From assembly GCA_015179045.1 (NCBI GenBank), contig WHUZ01000002.1, positions 868,001 to 932,000 of the forward strand: a stretch of DNA of 64,000 nt, in the 5' to 3' direction. The stretch comes from Kalaharituber pfeilii. Lineage: Eukaryota; Ascomycota; Pezizomycetes; Pezizales; Pezizaceae. Shown here piece by piece: positions 25,640 through 37,019 of this stretch. The stretch's first letter is position 1; every line of letters begins with the position of its first letter. The position numbers and the translations under genes are program-made. The notes beneath the pieces were generated by a model. It worked only from the letters and a program-made list of their open reading frames with translations. It was not told where the DNA came from and did no database searches.

Positions 25640-27189
25640 TTACTCTGTAGTCGACTTATACAATATGGTACTGACATACTTCACGGCCACATCCGTTAGC
25701 CATCCGCTCGTCCATATGACATATAAACACCCCATAAAACATTGGAATATGGAAATCACCTTCTTCTTATACCTCGTCGTTGCACTCACTGCCAACACAT
25801 GATTTTTAATCGAGCTCGTCGCCAAATGATTTAACACCACATGATTCGGTATCCCCAATACGCTATTATCATCCTTCAAATGCGAGCTCGAGTTCAGAAT
25901 CACCTTTCCGAGCATTAACGGCAGTGCAGGTGGTGGCGGGATCTTGATAACATCTTGATCCCCACTTGAGTCGTGCGGGTTGAGTGCTGATCCGGAGACG
26001 GCATAGCGGTCTTGATTTTCTTCGAAATCACGGAGGTAGGCGGGAATGGTGTCTGTGTAGCGCTGAGGACGGGGCTTGATGAAGCCGAATGGCTCGTCTG
26101 TGTTTGAGACTGCTGAATGGGAATGGTGGTGGTGATGGTCGTTTGCCCCTGGAGAATATGTGTGCGAGTGGCTGTGGTGGGGATTTTGGGTCGCATCTTG
26201 AACGGCCTGAAAGCTAGGACCCTCAGCTTCTATCGGTGAAGGCTGTCGTTCAAGTGGGGCTAGCATGTCGTCCGCATTTATCTCAAGATAATTCACTAAG
26301 ATGCCCGTTGAGTCCACCGCTGTAGGAAGGGCATCAGAGGTGCGAAGTTCGCCATCGACGAGGAATTTGACGTGGTGAGTACCAGCTGGAAGTGGTACGA
26401 TGGCCGAAAGCATGTTACTATCAGGGCTGTGTAATACCCAATCGTAAGTTTCTACCTCATAATGGTTCGACATCACGATGGAGCATGTCACCTCTTGGAC
26501 AATCGGTATTTCTTCCTCCATCCACAGAATGTCCCTGTTATATATACTTTATTTCCACCATGTGGCCAATTCACCAACGTCGGAATCGTCCTGCTCTCGT
26601 CAATGGCTATGTCGTCTTCTTCCACTGTCGTAGTACTCCGCATACTTCCCCTCCTTTGAATCTCTTCTGCAGGGCCGCCTATACCTGCAGGTCCCTCTCC
26701 TGGCTCCTCCGCTATGAATGACGTTGGCTTATTCACTTTTGCTTTTTGGAAAGGATCTGGATTCCTGAATTGTGGTGGAAGTCCTCCGTATAGCCCTGAC
26801 GAGTCCGCCGGCGAGAAAGGGTCTACACTTCTATTAACACCACTGTTACTACTGCCAATATCAACACCTCCTGTACTTCCTCTTCTCACACTGAAATCTG
26901 ACAGCAGTCCTCTAGGGTCTAGCAGACCATGTTCACCTGGCACTGGCGAATGTCCTGGCGCAATTCGAATTGGATATAGCCCTTGTTTCGTACTCGTCGG
27001 CGAAGGTGTATGAGGCAGACTTCCTCGTCGTACAGTGGTTAACAAGGCTGGGCTTCGCTGTGGTGAAATATTGGTATTACTACCCTGAACTTGTGACGTC
27101 GGTTGAGCTCCTTGAGTAGTACTTCCACCTTGAGGATGGAGCAGGTTATGATGGTGCTGCTGCTGGGCGCGGCTCGGATTATTCCCCAT
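25640..27189 (-). CDS. AMPK/SNF1 complex beta subunit (Gal83/Sip2 type)
   Basis: Exons 27189-26492, 26426-25760 and 25678-25640 give 467 residues. It starts MGNNPSRA, a good N-myristoylation signal (Gly2, Ser6). A glycogen-binding CBM48 module at about 213-305 has NWPHGGNKVYITGTFCGWRKK, then PLPAGTHHVKFLVDGELRTS and LVNYLEI. A His-rich linker near 330-350 precedes the ASC domain (PFGFIKPRPQRYTDTIPAYL, IPPPPALPLMLGKVILN, PNHVVLNHLATSSIKNHVLA), ending YVSTILYKSTTE. The beta subunit scaffolds the Snf1 catalytic and Snf4 gamma subunits and helps localise the kinase for glucose-derepression signalling. The last intron (81 nt) is open in frame. Divergent from the small membrane-protein gene. Confidence 0.95.
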
Positions 27190-28851
27190 CTTTTATACCC
27201 TCAGATAATTTCGGTATTTATGACACCGGGTATATCTCCTCTACCTGTTTGCTGACTGGCTTGATTTTGTGCTTACTAGAGCCGAAAGTATGCCTGTCGT
27301 ACGGGCAAAAGCAGTATACTGGATCGTCGGCAACCCCCTTCTGTCCCAGAGTTGCAAAGCGGGTAGCAGTGGCTTGCTTGGAAAGTCAAGGGGGGAAAGA
27401 AAAATGATGAATGGAAAAAGAAAAGAAAAAATTACAGGTCCCCAATCTCCACAGCGCAGGCAGAAGCAGGTTGCGTTTCGAATCGCGAGTGATTGAGGAT
27501 ATAAGTATGTGCGTTATTTTCAGGTCGATCCGGTGCAGCGGTTCCAAGCTGTGAGTGTGTGCTCTAGTCAAAGTATCTAGCGGGCGATCATAACCTGCGA
27601 TCGAACAGCTGCAGCGGACAACGAACTAGCCACGAGTTCAACTTCGTTCAGATTAGGTCTGGGCCAACCGGGTGAGCTCTGTGCTTGCCCGTGTGCTCTG
27701 TGTGTGCTCTGTCTCTACGACGGAATGCTTCTTGCTCGCTTGGAAGAGCGTAATGAATGTAGGTCCACCAGCCGTCGAACAGATGGAGAGGTTTGTTGCA
27801 GCTAACGTGCTGTGTTAGCGGTGCAAGTCGTAGGAAGATAACCGAACAGTAGGTGACTAACCTCTGATATCGAGTATCGGTTGTGCGGCAGGACAGAGTA
27901 ATGCGTTACGGCCGGCCACACTGGCGCAGGCAATGCAAGCTTGAGAAAGGTGCGGCGTTGGTTGAGTTGGTTGATGAAGGGGCCTCTCTGACTTGAAGGC
28001 GAGTCCGATGCAGTGGGGCCAGTCGACAAACGTGGGGCTGCGGGAGGATGGGGGATCGCGAGCAGTTTGATGGGGAGCAGTCGCCTGTGCCGCACGGTCA
28101 CGCAACAAGCGATTCGGCTTACTGTACTTGTTTCCAGGTCCCATGACATGAGCGTGACAATCGTATTGTGCCGTTTTGCTGATGCCCCAATCACCCGCTC
28201 ACTCGTAACTTTGAAGTTAGCATAGTAATACTTCGGACAGAAGCAGGCGCATTTGAGTTATGCACATTCTCCCTCCCCGCCCCTCGCCCGTATGATATGC
28301 ATCTGATAATATCCCGCACTATTAATTTGCTAGTATACCCGTCTTATTACATAGAACGTGCATTCCAACCGCTAAGAATGCAACCACACAACCATACAGC
28401 CTCATCTAACGTACAAATAAGCCAGTACAAGCAGTCTCGCTGACAGTACTTTGCTGGCAGATGTAGCATACTGCGGCGTGGTATGAACCTATTTAGTTGG
28501 TATATAAAACATGTTATTTTATGTGATTAGTATGCGCTGTAGTGGAGTGTTGCTGCCCCTCTATTCACCCATCCATACTAGTATGATACCCACCAGCAAC
28601 GGCGGCAGCCTGTCACAAGCCTAGCCGAAAACATCCCCAATCCCCAAACAGCGTACCTTGAGACCTTTTGGTATCTCACCATTTTGGATAATTACTCTAA
28701 CAACACATTCCTAGCTTGTTCCTGCTTTTCAGCAGTCGTGTTTGTGACTGGACATCCACATATCACCAGTTAACCATCGCCGCTCATATTGCTAGCGATC
28801 CAGCAACGTTACTGCGAGCGCCTGCCGCTCCGCAACCGCCCCACCAGCACG
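27190..28851. promoter_or_regulatory. Divergent intergenic region
   Basis: About 1.7 kb lies between the AMPK beta start (minus) and the next plus-strand gene and must hold both promoters. Short frames such as 27802-28194 (minus) carry no motif. No specific binding site can be assigned by eye. Confidence 0.4.
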
Positions 28852-30394
28852 ATGGCCCTCAGCGTCTCTAACATCGCCCTCTCCCCCTTCCACCTCCTCT
28901 TCTGGACCGCCCGCCAACTCTCCAAATCCATCCTGTTCCTACTCTCTCCATTTTTCATTGTCCTATACTACTCCAGCTATATCTTCGCGCCTATAATCTT
29001 CCCCTTCCAAGTACTCGCAAAGCTTGAGGTACGCAAATACGAAACGCTCACTATCCATACCCTTCATTATCGCCCCCCCCCCCATTATATCGTCATTCCC
29101 ACTTCATACCCACTCCTCTGCTGTTTCCAATTTGCTTGCACTATGATACGCTCAATGCTTGGCGGACTCGGAGAGGAATTACAACCTTAGACCAAAACTC
29201 TAACATTTAACTTTATATCCCCCTGTAGAGCGTCTACATCTTCTGCGGAACAGCTGCTGTGATAGGTACATAGCATATCTCCTTTCAGCTTTTTTTATTT
29301 TTTTCTCTCTACTTTCATTCGTTCGATGGCCAATTACCAACCTGCTATTGCTATACCCCCTACATCATTTTCCAACTTCCAACTTCTCTCACCTCTTTAA
29401 TTCATATTATTTCGGCTTCCTTTTTTCTTGATAATCATCCGCCATTTTCTCCATTTTCCGTAATCACATGTCACCCCCAACGCATTGCCGACCAAAACTT
29501 CTCCGCAGACACCCGAATGGTCCTCTCTATCACATGATACGGATCCCAGGCCCAGTCCCAACTCACCCACTGATTGTTTTGCTTTCTATTCCAGCTATCC
29601 GCAGCCACGGCAATACATTGTTACTTGAGACTGACCGAGTACCCATCTCTACAATACAATTCATTCAATCGCTTCTTTCCCCGTACTCTCATCGCTGCAC
29701 CACATATATACACATCACCCGCACACTCGTTCTCGCTTTCTCATGCTCTCTCGCCCTCCCCTCCATTTCATTCACTTAAATCTTAAATTTGTTACTTTCG
29801 CTTTATTTTAATATATAACACTCTCTTGGCTTTTGATCGCATAAATTTGGAACATGCTTACCCGCATACTCACTTTCCTCGTCCCCACCCACAGGTATCT
29901 CCACCGGCTGTATCCTCGGTCTCACAAACTCTCTCCTCTACTCCGCGCTCAGCTTGACCTCTGCCACAAGGTCTCCCTCGCCCTCATCCTCCTCGAGCTC
30001 CTCAGACATTGTCGAGCCTACTAGGCCCGCTCCTGGCTCCGCTGATGCTGCTGGGCTATCGGCAGCGACGCCCCACGCCCAGGGCATCCACCGGCTCCGC
30101 GAAGAGCGGCGGCGCCGTCGCGCAGAACGAGAACATCAAGTCCAGCGCCAATTGAAAACCCACCCTCGCCAGCAATCCTCCAAAGCACCCCCAACGACTC
30201 CGCCGCCAAAGAAAGCAAAGTCAATTCCGACCATCCTGGAGGAGGAGGACGAGGAGGATTACAGGGCAGGGCTCGAGATGAGCTTTACAATCACGCCGTC
30301 AGCAAGCTCCAGGGATGGGCGTAGGAGTGGACCTACCCCGTTAAGGAGGCGAGATGATTTCTCCACAGAATCGGAATCTGATGCGGACTTTTGA
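28852..30394 (+). CDS. Small membrane protein with charged C-terminal tail, unknown
   Basis: Exons 28852-29028, 29229-29265 and 29895-30394 give 237 residues. The N-terminus is strongly hydrophobic: an amphipathic start (MALSVSNIALSPFHLLFWTA), then a long membrane segment (ILFLLSPFFIVLYYSSYIFAPIIF) and a third (VYIFCGTAAVIGISTGCILGL). The remaining 130 residues are a Ser run, then basic (RLREERRRRRAEREHQ), proline-lysine and acidic blocks (EEEDEEDY), and so probably disordered. Frame is kept across both introns and stops at 30394. The pattern resembles small ER or nuclear-envelope membrane proteins of ascomycetes that carry no assigned function; I do not recognise a named family. The second intron (629 nt) is long for this window. 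A reasonable alternative is two genes joined in error. Confidence 0.68.
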
Positions 30395-30933
30395 TCTTGT
30401 AGATAATAAAGAGTTGAATGCAATTCTATTCTTTTTATTCATGAATAGTAATATATATGATCCCTTTGATAACTAGCTTGCTCGTTTAATTAAGTCAGCT
30501 TGTAGTCCACCTAAGTCAGCTTGTAGTCCACCCTCATCAATTCTCTTGTTGTTCCGGAATGAATCAGTACAGTACTCGTGTGCTTTGTATTGCTCATTTT
30601 CGGGAATTATTAATCAGGTCCACATTTACAATTTAAGCAATGGTATGTAAAGTCAGTTCTCGTGAAGCGAAATATCATAGTTGGGAAAGAAAAATGAACA
30701 GTGATCTTGTACATCAATCCCCGACTTGCAGATACCAACATTAACAATGGTATTCCCCCAGCCACGAGCTATTCTGCAATGCATCCGACCCACCTGGTGG
30801 GTTTCACATGTTCCTTCAAATGTCCAAATAAACGCCATAATAAATAAAGCTACATGAAACATGCACCCTTTGACAAATGAAAACATGCAAAAACCTTTTT
30901 TTTAAATCCAAATTCGGGAGACCAATGTTCAGA
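30395..30933. other. 3' region between convergent genes
   Basis: Contains a 21-bp direct tandem duplication (TAAGTCAGCTTGTAGTCCACC twice, 30491-30532). AT-rich; no coding region recognised. Confidence 0.5.
30491..30532. repeat. 21-bp tandem duplication
   Basis: Two identical adjacent copies of a 21-bp unit, 30491-30511 and 30512-30532, in the 3' flank shared by two convergent genes. Confidence 0.9.
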
Positions 30934-32662
30934 TCAACACTGCGTGTTATGATCATTGATTTCATCTGTTGATTTTGCTGTTCCGGAAATGTCGCTTTCA
31001 TCAGTTTCCAAATTTTCTACATCTCGTCGATCTTGGGTAGTCTCAACCCTGCAAGCAATCTTGCCCATCGGAATCGCATCTGCTTCGAGTTTCTCCCTCT
31101 TTGTTGGTCGTTTAACAGCGGTGATATCAGTTGTAACATCACCACCGTATTTATTGACTCTTTCAAAATCCAATGGGCGAGGTGCCTGGATATTCGCATA
31201 TTTGTTCATATTTGCCTGACAGCTACTGCAAATGGTCTTGGTATCCTCTTCTGCGTCCACATGAGACACCCAATGAAGAACCAGAGCGCTGAAAAGGACT
31301 AAGTGACATATTATCAGCGAAAATCTCAAGTCATATCCTCCATATAGAATACCCTGCATCATACGTACCATCTCCATTACAGCAGGCGAAACAAATCTGG
31401 CAAGTGTTAGCAGCGTTTGGCTTTCATACAAGTTACAACTCTTACCCATCCTGGCTCACGACCTTTCAATACCAATAGTGCTGTCAAATTCCTATACACA
31501 TTGTTAATTTGCGAAACTGGAATGTTGCGTTTGCCCGGGCAGATCATACGCCACTGTCGAAAATAATGTGCATGCACTACCAATGAATGTTCGTCGCGCC
31601 ACAGTTCGGAGTTTTCCTCTCGCACCCCTGTACGAGTGCATTTCTTCCATGAGGTCAGTAAAAGTACGCGAACAGCTGACAGATCTCCATACGCTTCAGC
31701 GGCTGTAGAAATAGAGCTGTTAAATAGACCTAGAGAAAGATTTAGAATACGTTAACAGTTTACAGCGAAGATGAGAGACAAACGTTGATGCAGATATCGA
31801 ACACAAGCAAAGGGACATTGGCTGGTAGACGTAGACCAATTCTACATTCCCCAGAGCTAATATCTGCACGACGACTGCGAAATCATCCGTTAGCTATTAC
31901 CAAAGACTTTCAAGTATAAGCCCATGCCTGAGTTCAGCACTTACAACACAAATGTGAGGCTGATAACAATACAGTAAGGTAGCAGCATGCCTAGAGAGTT
32001 GAAGAGATACAACATATCCTTCATTCTGGCCTGTCTGCTTCCACGAATAATCCACTGACTCTAGTTAGTATAGAAGCTGTAGTCTGCGAAACAAGGCAAC
32101 ACATACCACCTAGTTCAATTAGCTAACATTCCGCACATATCAAGTAAAGGGAAATACTTACTTTCTCCACGAGGAAGAAATACAGGATCTGCCAATTTGG
32201 GTTTAGCATGAACGTTTCCATGACCATGATTCATATATAGCTGTTTGGTCATGACTTACCACCTAAGAACTGTTAATATTCATCAAAAACCGCAAAATAG
32301 GTGACGTACTTTGGAGGTGAGATAGCAAACAAGACAAAGCAAAATTGCAACGTCACATGCATTATGTGAACTGTCTAATCCCAAACTTGATTGAAGAACA
32401 GTCGATGAGAACACAAATATCCACGAGTCAACGTAAACCCCGAGGATAACTACGCACGAGTAAGTAGACGTTGCTAATCAAGTTTTTATCGTTCCCACTT
32501 ACGCCATCGTGCCAGTGGAAGTGTTTTGAGGTGGTGAAAGGCTTTGCTTCGTCTGGCAATACAAAAGGATAACACGGATATCGCCGTCATTGCAAGAACG
32601 ATGCTGAAGATGAACCCAGCAAGAGGTGTCTTGCCGTGGCCATGTCGTGAAGGCTCCATCAT
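30934..32662 (-). CDS. Fungal seven-transmembrane protein, unnamed family
   Basis: My model has 12 exons: 32662-32503, 32449-32310, 32262-32260 (3 nt), 32188-32162 (27 nt), 32109-32107 (3 nt), 32054-31945, 31874-31784, 31729-31693, 31643-31550, 31491-31446, 31396-31369 and 31298-30934, totalling 367 residues. Seven hydrophobic segments are read: GFIFSIVLAMTAISVLSFCI, ILGVYVDSWIFVFSSTVLQ, ACDVAILLCLVCYLTSK, LYLFNSLGMLLPYCIVIS, VPLLVFDICINVYLTALFL, RRTFIGSACTLFSTVANLTA and CCNGDVLFSALVLHWVS. The order and short loops (FFLVEK..IIRGSRQARMKD) match a family of Pezizomycotina integral membrane proteins resembling GPCRs; ligand and function are unknown. The hydrophilic 90-residue tail would be cytosolic if the protein has GPCR topology. 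Confidence 0.78.
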
Positions 32663-34669
32663 CGCTATTGGTGAACTAGGGACTCTAGAATTATAGAAAC
32701 CCTACAAGGTGATGGGATGAGTTCAGGATTGAAACGTGTAGTGGGAAAGAGTTTGAATTGCCTGTGGTGGGTATGCTCCGCCCTGGGTAGCAGCGGTATA
32801 AGCTTCTTGAAGGAATAAGGATCGTATGATGCCACAAAAAAGAAGGCAGCGAAGTTTGAATCCTTCAAGCTTTATTATGGGGGCGATGTGGGAAGAAGTG
32901 GCCTCGTAGAAAGAAGGAGCAACCAGCGGGTGAAGAAGCTAACGATATACAACAGAGGTAAGGGAGAACAGGAGAGAGCGTATCTCGGGAGAGTTGCCAT
33001 TTCTTTTCCTGCTCGGGGGTTTGTCCCCTGCTGGGCTTCCACCCCACATGTACCAGACCGCTTGTTCACATATCCCACCCGCTCGAGGTTGCTTTTCACT
33101 TTCGACAAAGCTGCCACGCATCGCTCTCATTCCCACCTTTTGCATAGGAGCAGTATAGCGTGTAGGGGCATGCCTGGTTAGAGAAGCAAATGCCCGATTC
33201 TGTGAATTATCGCAGACAGGCCACCAGAATGCATGTTCACAACCGGGTGAGCCTGAGCTTCCTATTTGCCTACTGGCCCACCCGGCGTGAACGAGGGATA
33301 ACAAGACCCTCGCAAATCACTGGCCGGACGTTGGAAGCCGATCGTGGGTCTCTCGGAAGCACCAAATTGAGATATAGGAACATACATCGCTTGTATGGTC
33401 TAACCAGTTCATGACCAGCTGCCGTAACCACCACGACGCATGCACGAGAATATACTGCAACTCACTGATGATTATCATATGCTCTGTAAGTTTCGTGTCA
33501 AGTCCTCACAATGGAGAATGCGGATGCCATTACCACGATACGCATCTCGGGAAATGGAGGAACCGCATTAGCCTGGTCGATGGGTGGCATGTTGGAGAGG
33601 CGTGTGTCTTTATATATTAGTAGTGTGTTTGGGAGGCTGTCTCGAGAGGGCGGTGGTGGGTTTGCTTTTCCTAAGCTGCAAGCAGCCGGGCAGCCAAGCC
33701 GGAACGATTTTCGCAAGGGCGGCCTACCATGTACTACTTATATATTTGTATAATTGAGGGGTCTCGGTGTTGGCGTTGGCTGGGGCCGCTGCCCCATCGT
33801 ACGGCGATAATAGCTCGGGGATCGTGCGTTGAAAGGCACTCAATATGATAGTGCGCCGCTGGCTATTTGATGCGACTGTTCCCCGTGCAGAGCTGCTGAT
33901 GACATGCGTGAAGGTTGGCGAGTACATGCGACCAGCGGCAGGCTGATGTAGCGGCTGACAAGGCCCAGTAGGTTAGAGAGTGCAGGCCTGTCCTCGACAG
34001 ACGTGGGAGGGGGCAGCACTGCGACTTTAACCGATGCGAGATGCGGGCAGGGCGAAGGAGAACGGGATGGAACGACGGATGTGACGTCCAGTGGTGCCAG
34101 CACCGGGGTGGTCGCACCGCGCAGTAGAGCGAGAGCCGCGACGCGCAGATGCTATATAATTATATTCAGTTCGTAGCATAATAGCTCTCTGCGAGTTTTT
34201 GCTGAAGCTGCCTCGGGGGCCACGCCAGGGCCCGGTGTCGCGCGGGCGCTCCATCTGCGTCAACGCAGCTCGATCGAGCATGGCTGGTGTTCTCGCATGG
34301 CTGGCAGGGTAGGCGAAGCTTAACCGCACGCACCGTGGATCACTCTCCGGGGCCGGGGCCGGGGCAGGGTGGTGAAGTGCCCCAACTCCACATAGCTCAG
34401 GGCTTAATAATATGTCGCATGTGAATCCACTTCTACTGGAGACAAACATTGAATAGCAGCACATATGATACATCATACACATTGACACAGTCGACCGCGC
34501 ACGAGCATAACGCTTTCACATAGATAAACCAAACCATATGCCATGCCATATATTAACGAATATTCCCAATTCCCCCCCCCGAACTCCCCAAATATCACTG
34601 TAAACAAACATGAACTGTGACTAAAAACTACATTTTGTATGTTTTTATACTTCCCAACCCGAGCCCTGC
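32663..34669. other. Intergenic, no gene recognised
   Basis: Upstream flank of the seven-helix protein gene, then 1.5 kb with overlapping short frames on both strands and no motifs. Part (33900-34380) is GC-rich. The right end is the 3' flank of GPN1. Confidence 0.45.
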
Positions 34670-36101
34670 TTATTTATTCGCCATCAAATACCTCATAAAA
34701 CTATCCTCATCCAACATGTTCCCCTTCTTCTCCCTATCCTCTGCAAGGGCCTTCTGGTACCTCGCCTGCAACCCCGCCTCCTCGTCCTCGTCCTCGTCCT
34801 CCTCCCTCCTCGGCTCGTCCTCGTCCCGCTCCACCATTTCGCCCGCATTACTATCGTCATCGTCCTCAAAATCGCTCAGCACGTCCGCTTGGACACCCTT
34901 ATTCGGAGTGCCGGCAGTGGTAGTGACAGCGGGATCGACCTGCATGTCCTTCAACAGGCGGTCGAGCTCGCGTTGCTGTTTTTCGGCTTTGGCGGCTTGA
35001 CGCTTCTGCCACGCGGCTTCGAGCTCGGGTTTGTATTCAGTTTCGTATTCTTTGACTTTTTCCTTGACGGCATCGAGGAAATTCTCGACGCCCATTCCCG
35101 TCATGGCGGAGACACCGACGAGGCTGAGGTGTTTGTAAAATTCCTCGAGCATGAGGGACATGGAGTTGAGTAAGTTTCCCATATAGCCTGAGCCGCCTCC
35201 GCCGCCTAAGGCTTCTGTGTCTTCGTCTTTTCGTAAGGCGGTCTGGAACGCTTCAAAATCTGTCATCCACTCATGCGCAAAGCCGTGGGGTTGAACATCC
35301 GTTTTGTTGAAGACGAGGATCATGGGGAGCTTGGTTTTGTAGAGGATAGAGCAGGCGTACAGCATATTGGCCATGAACGTTGCGGGGGAGGTGGTACGGG
35401 GGGTGTCGATGATGTAGGCGATTATGGTGGGGAAGGTGGAAGCGATGGCGTCGGTGATAATGGTGCCGGAGGCAGACCTGTGGATGAAGAGATGAGTGTG
35501 AGGTGTGGGAGCGGGGAGGAAGGCAACGGGGACTAACCATACGAAGCATTCAATTTGTCCTGGGGTGTCGATTAGTACATTTGTAAGAGTTGGAGCGCGC
35601 TGCTCAAGAATTCCCACAACTTGATCAACTTTTGTAGCGAAGAGGTTCAGACATGTCATGATTCCGCCGTTTGGTCCAAGGTTGTATCTTCACCGCCAGC
35701 ATCAGATCAGCACCTTTCATTCTAGCCACTGGTGCATCTCATAATATTTATGCTGGGCCTGCGGAAGCATCAAAAAGACAGGCTATGAGACATACTGCTT
35801 CATGACTTCCTTGTAATCCACAGAGTCTCGAATATCTATGTTGCGATCAAACGGTACATTCTTGACGGCAGGGTCCAAGTTCATAATGTATGGCGGTTGT
35901 TTTAGCGCATGTAGGTGGGCATTGAGCCGTTGCATGAAGGTCGTCTTGCCGGAGCCTGTGGTATTGCGATAGGAGGGAACATATTAGCGTCAGAGCTGAT
36001 GGTAGCCATTGAGGTACGTGGAAACGGAATGAGAGGTGGATGTTACCTGCCATGCCGACGCAGATGATTGCTGCGGGGCCCGAAGGCGACCGTGAAGCCA
36101 T
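34670..36101 (-). CDS. npa3: GPN-loop GTPase 1 (Npa3/XAB1)
   Basis: Exons 36101-36047, 35955-35796, 35687-35538 and 35477-34670 give 390 residues. G1 is [14 protein letters not shown], split by intron 1; the GPN loop is [11 protein letters not shown], with its Asn split by intron 2; G3 is [11 protein letters not shown]; and G4 is FNKTDV. The family insert [32 protein letters not shown] is present. The C-terminal 120 residues are coiled and then very acidic (blocks of D and E), as in Npa3. GPN1 with GPN3 is needed for assembly and nuclear import of RNA polymerase II. Intron 3 (60 nt) is a multiple of three and free of stops, so it can be misread as coding; the family sequence runs [11 protein letters not shown] directly across it, which supports splicing. 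Confidence 0.96.
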
Positions 36102-37019
36102 TGTGGATTCTATTCTTCTCCGTCGAGGTCGTGATCAATATATAAAAATCAGTGAGAGGGATGCTGTGAAACTATTTGTGTGTGTGCAGTCTCAATTAAG
36201 CCCACTAGGTATCATATGATAGGCACTGAGCAGCCAGCCGTGTTCGCAATGCTTGTCTGGTGTCGCCTCTGCTTAGTCATCACATTGATGATGTCAAAGA
36301 TCACTCTAAATCATGGCGTTGGCCGAAGACGTACTCGAGTACACCATCCTTGAGCATAAACTTTCGTTTCAAGAAGATTAAGACAACGAATATGGAGATA
36401 CTGAGAAAACAAAAGAACAGTCACGAAGCCATCGCGAAGAAGGGCGCAGAGAAAGAGCCAGAGGGATGTTGCCAGAATAAGAGAAAAGCCTAATCATGAA
36501 CAGCGTTCAAAAATACAATCCTTGGCAGGTTATCTCCATATCCAGCTAGGTTTTAATTCCTACTTGTTCACTCGTCACAACCACGAGAACTGTCAATATA
36601 TGTATGACATACTGCTATAAGAGATTAAGTAATCTGGGGTAATAGACAGTATCAGTAGTAAATTACTGTAGGTAGATAAGATCTTATCTCTGCCTTGTGG
36701 CAAACATAGAAAAGACTAGTTTCACGAAAAAAGAAAATACAACTCAATAATCCTCTTCCATAAGAAAAAAGACCAAGAGACGTGCACCATTGCCCGTTCG
36801 CAGCTGTTCTAACAAAACCATCACTCAAATATTACCCACCAGTAAGTAATCTCATACATTCAATAAATAAACAACCAACCTATGACGCCAAATGCCAGGA
36901 TGCAGAAAACAATAGCAGAAAAATTGAACAGCTCACGGGAACATTGACAAATTCATTACGCTTCAAATCCGCCCACAACAACGCATGTAGATCACTAAAG
37001 TTGGGTCACATAGAACCTT
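36102..37019. other. Intergenic, no gene recognised
   Basis: GPN1 promoter side followed by the 3' flank of GPC1. AT-rich, with short frames and no motifs. Confidence 0.5.

Noticed and set aside
30934..31449. A separate 171-residue minus-strand protein
   Set aside because: It is the last exons of the seven-helix protein gene read through two introns; splicing joins CCNGDVLFSALVLHWVS to the upstream helices.
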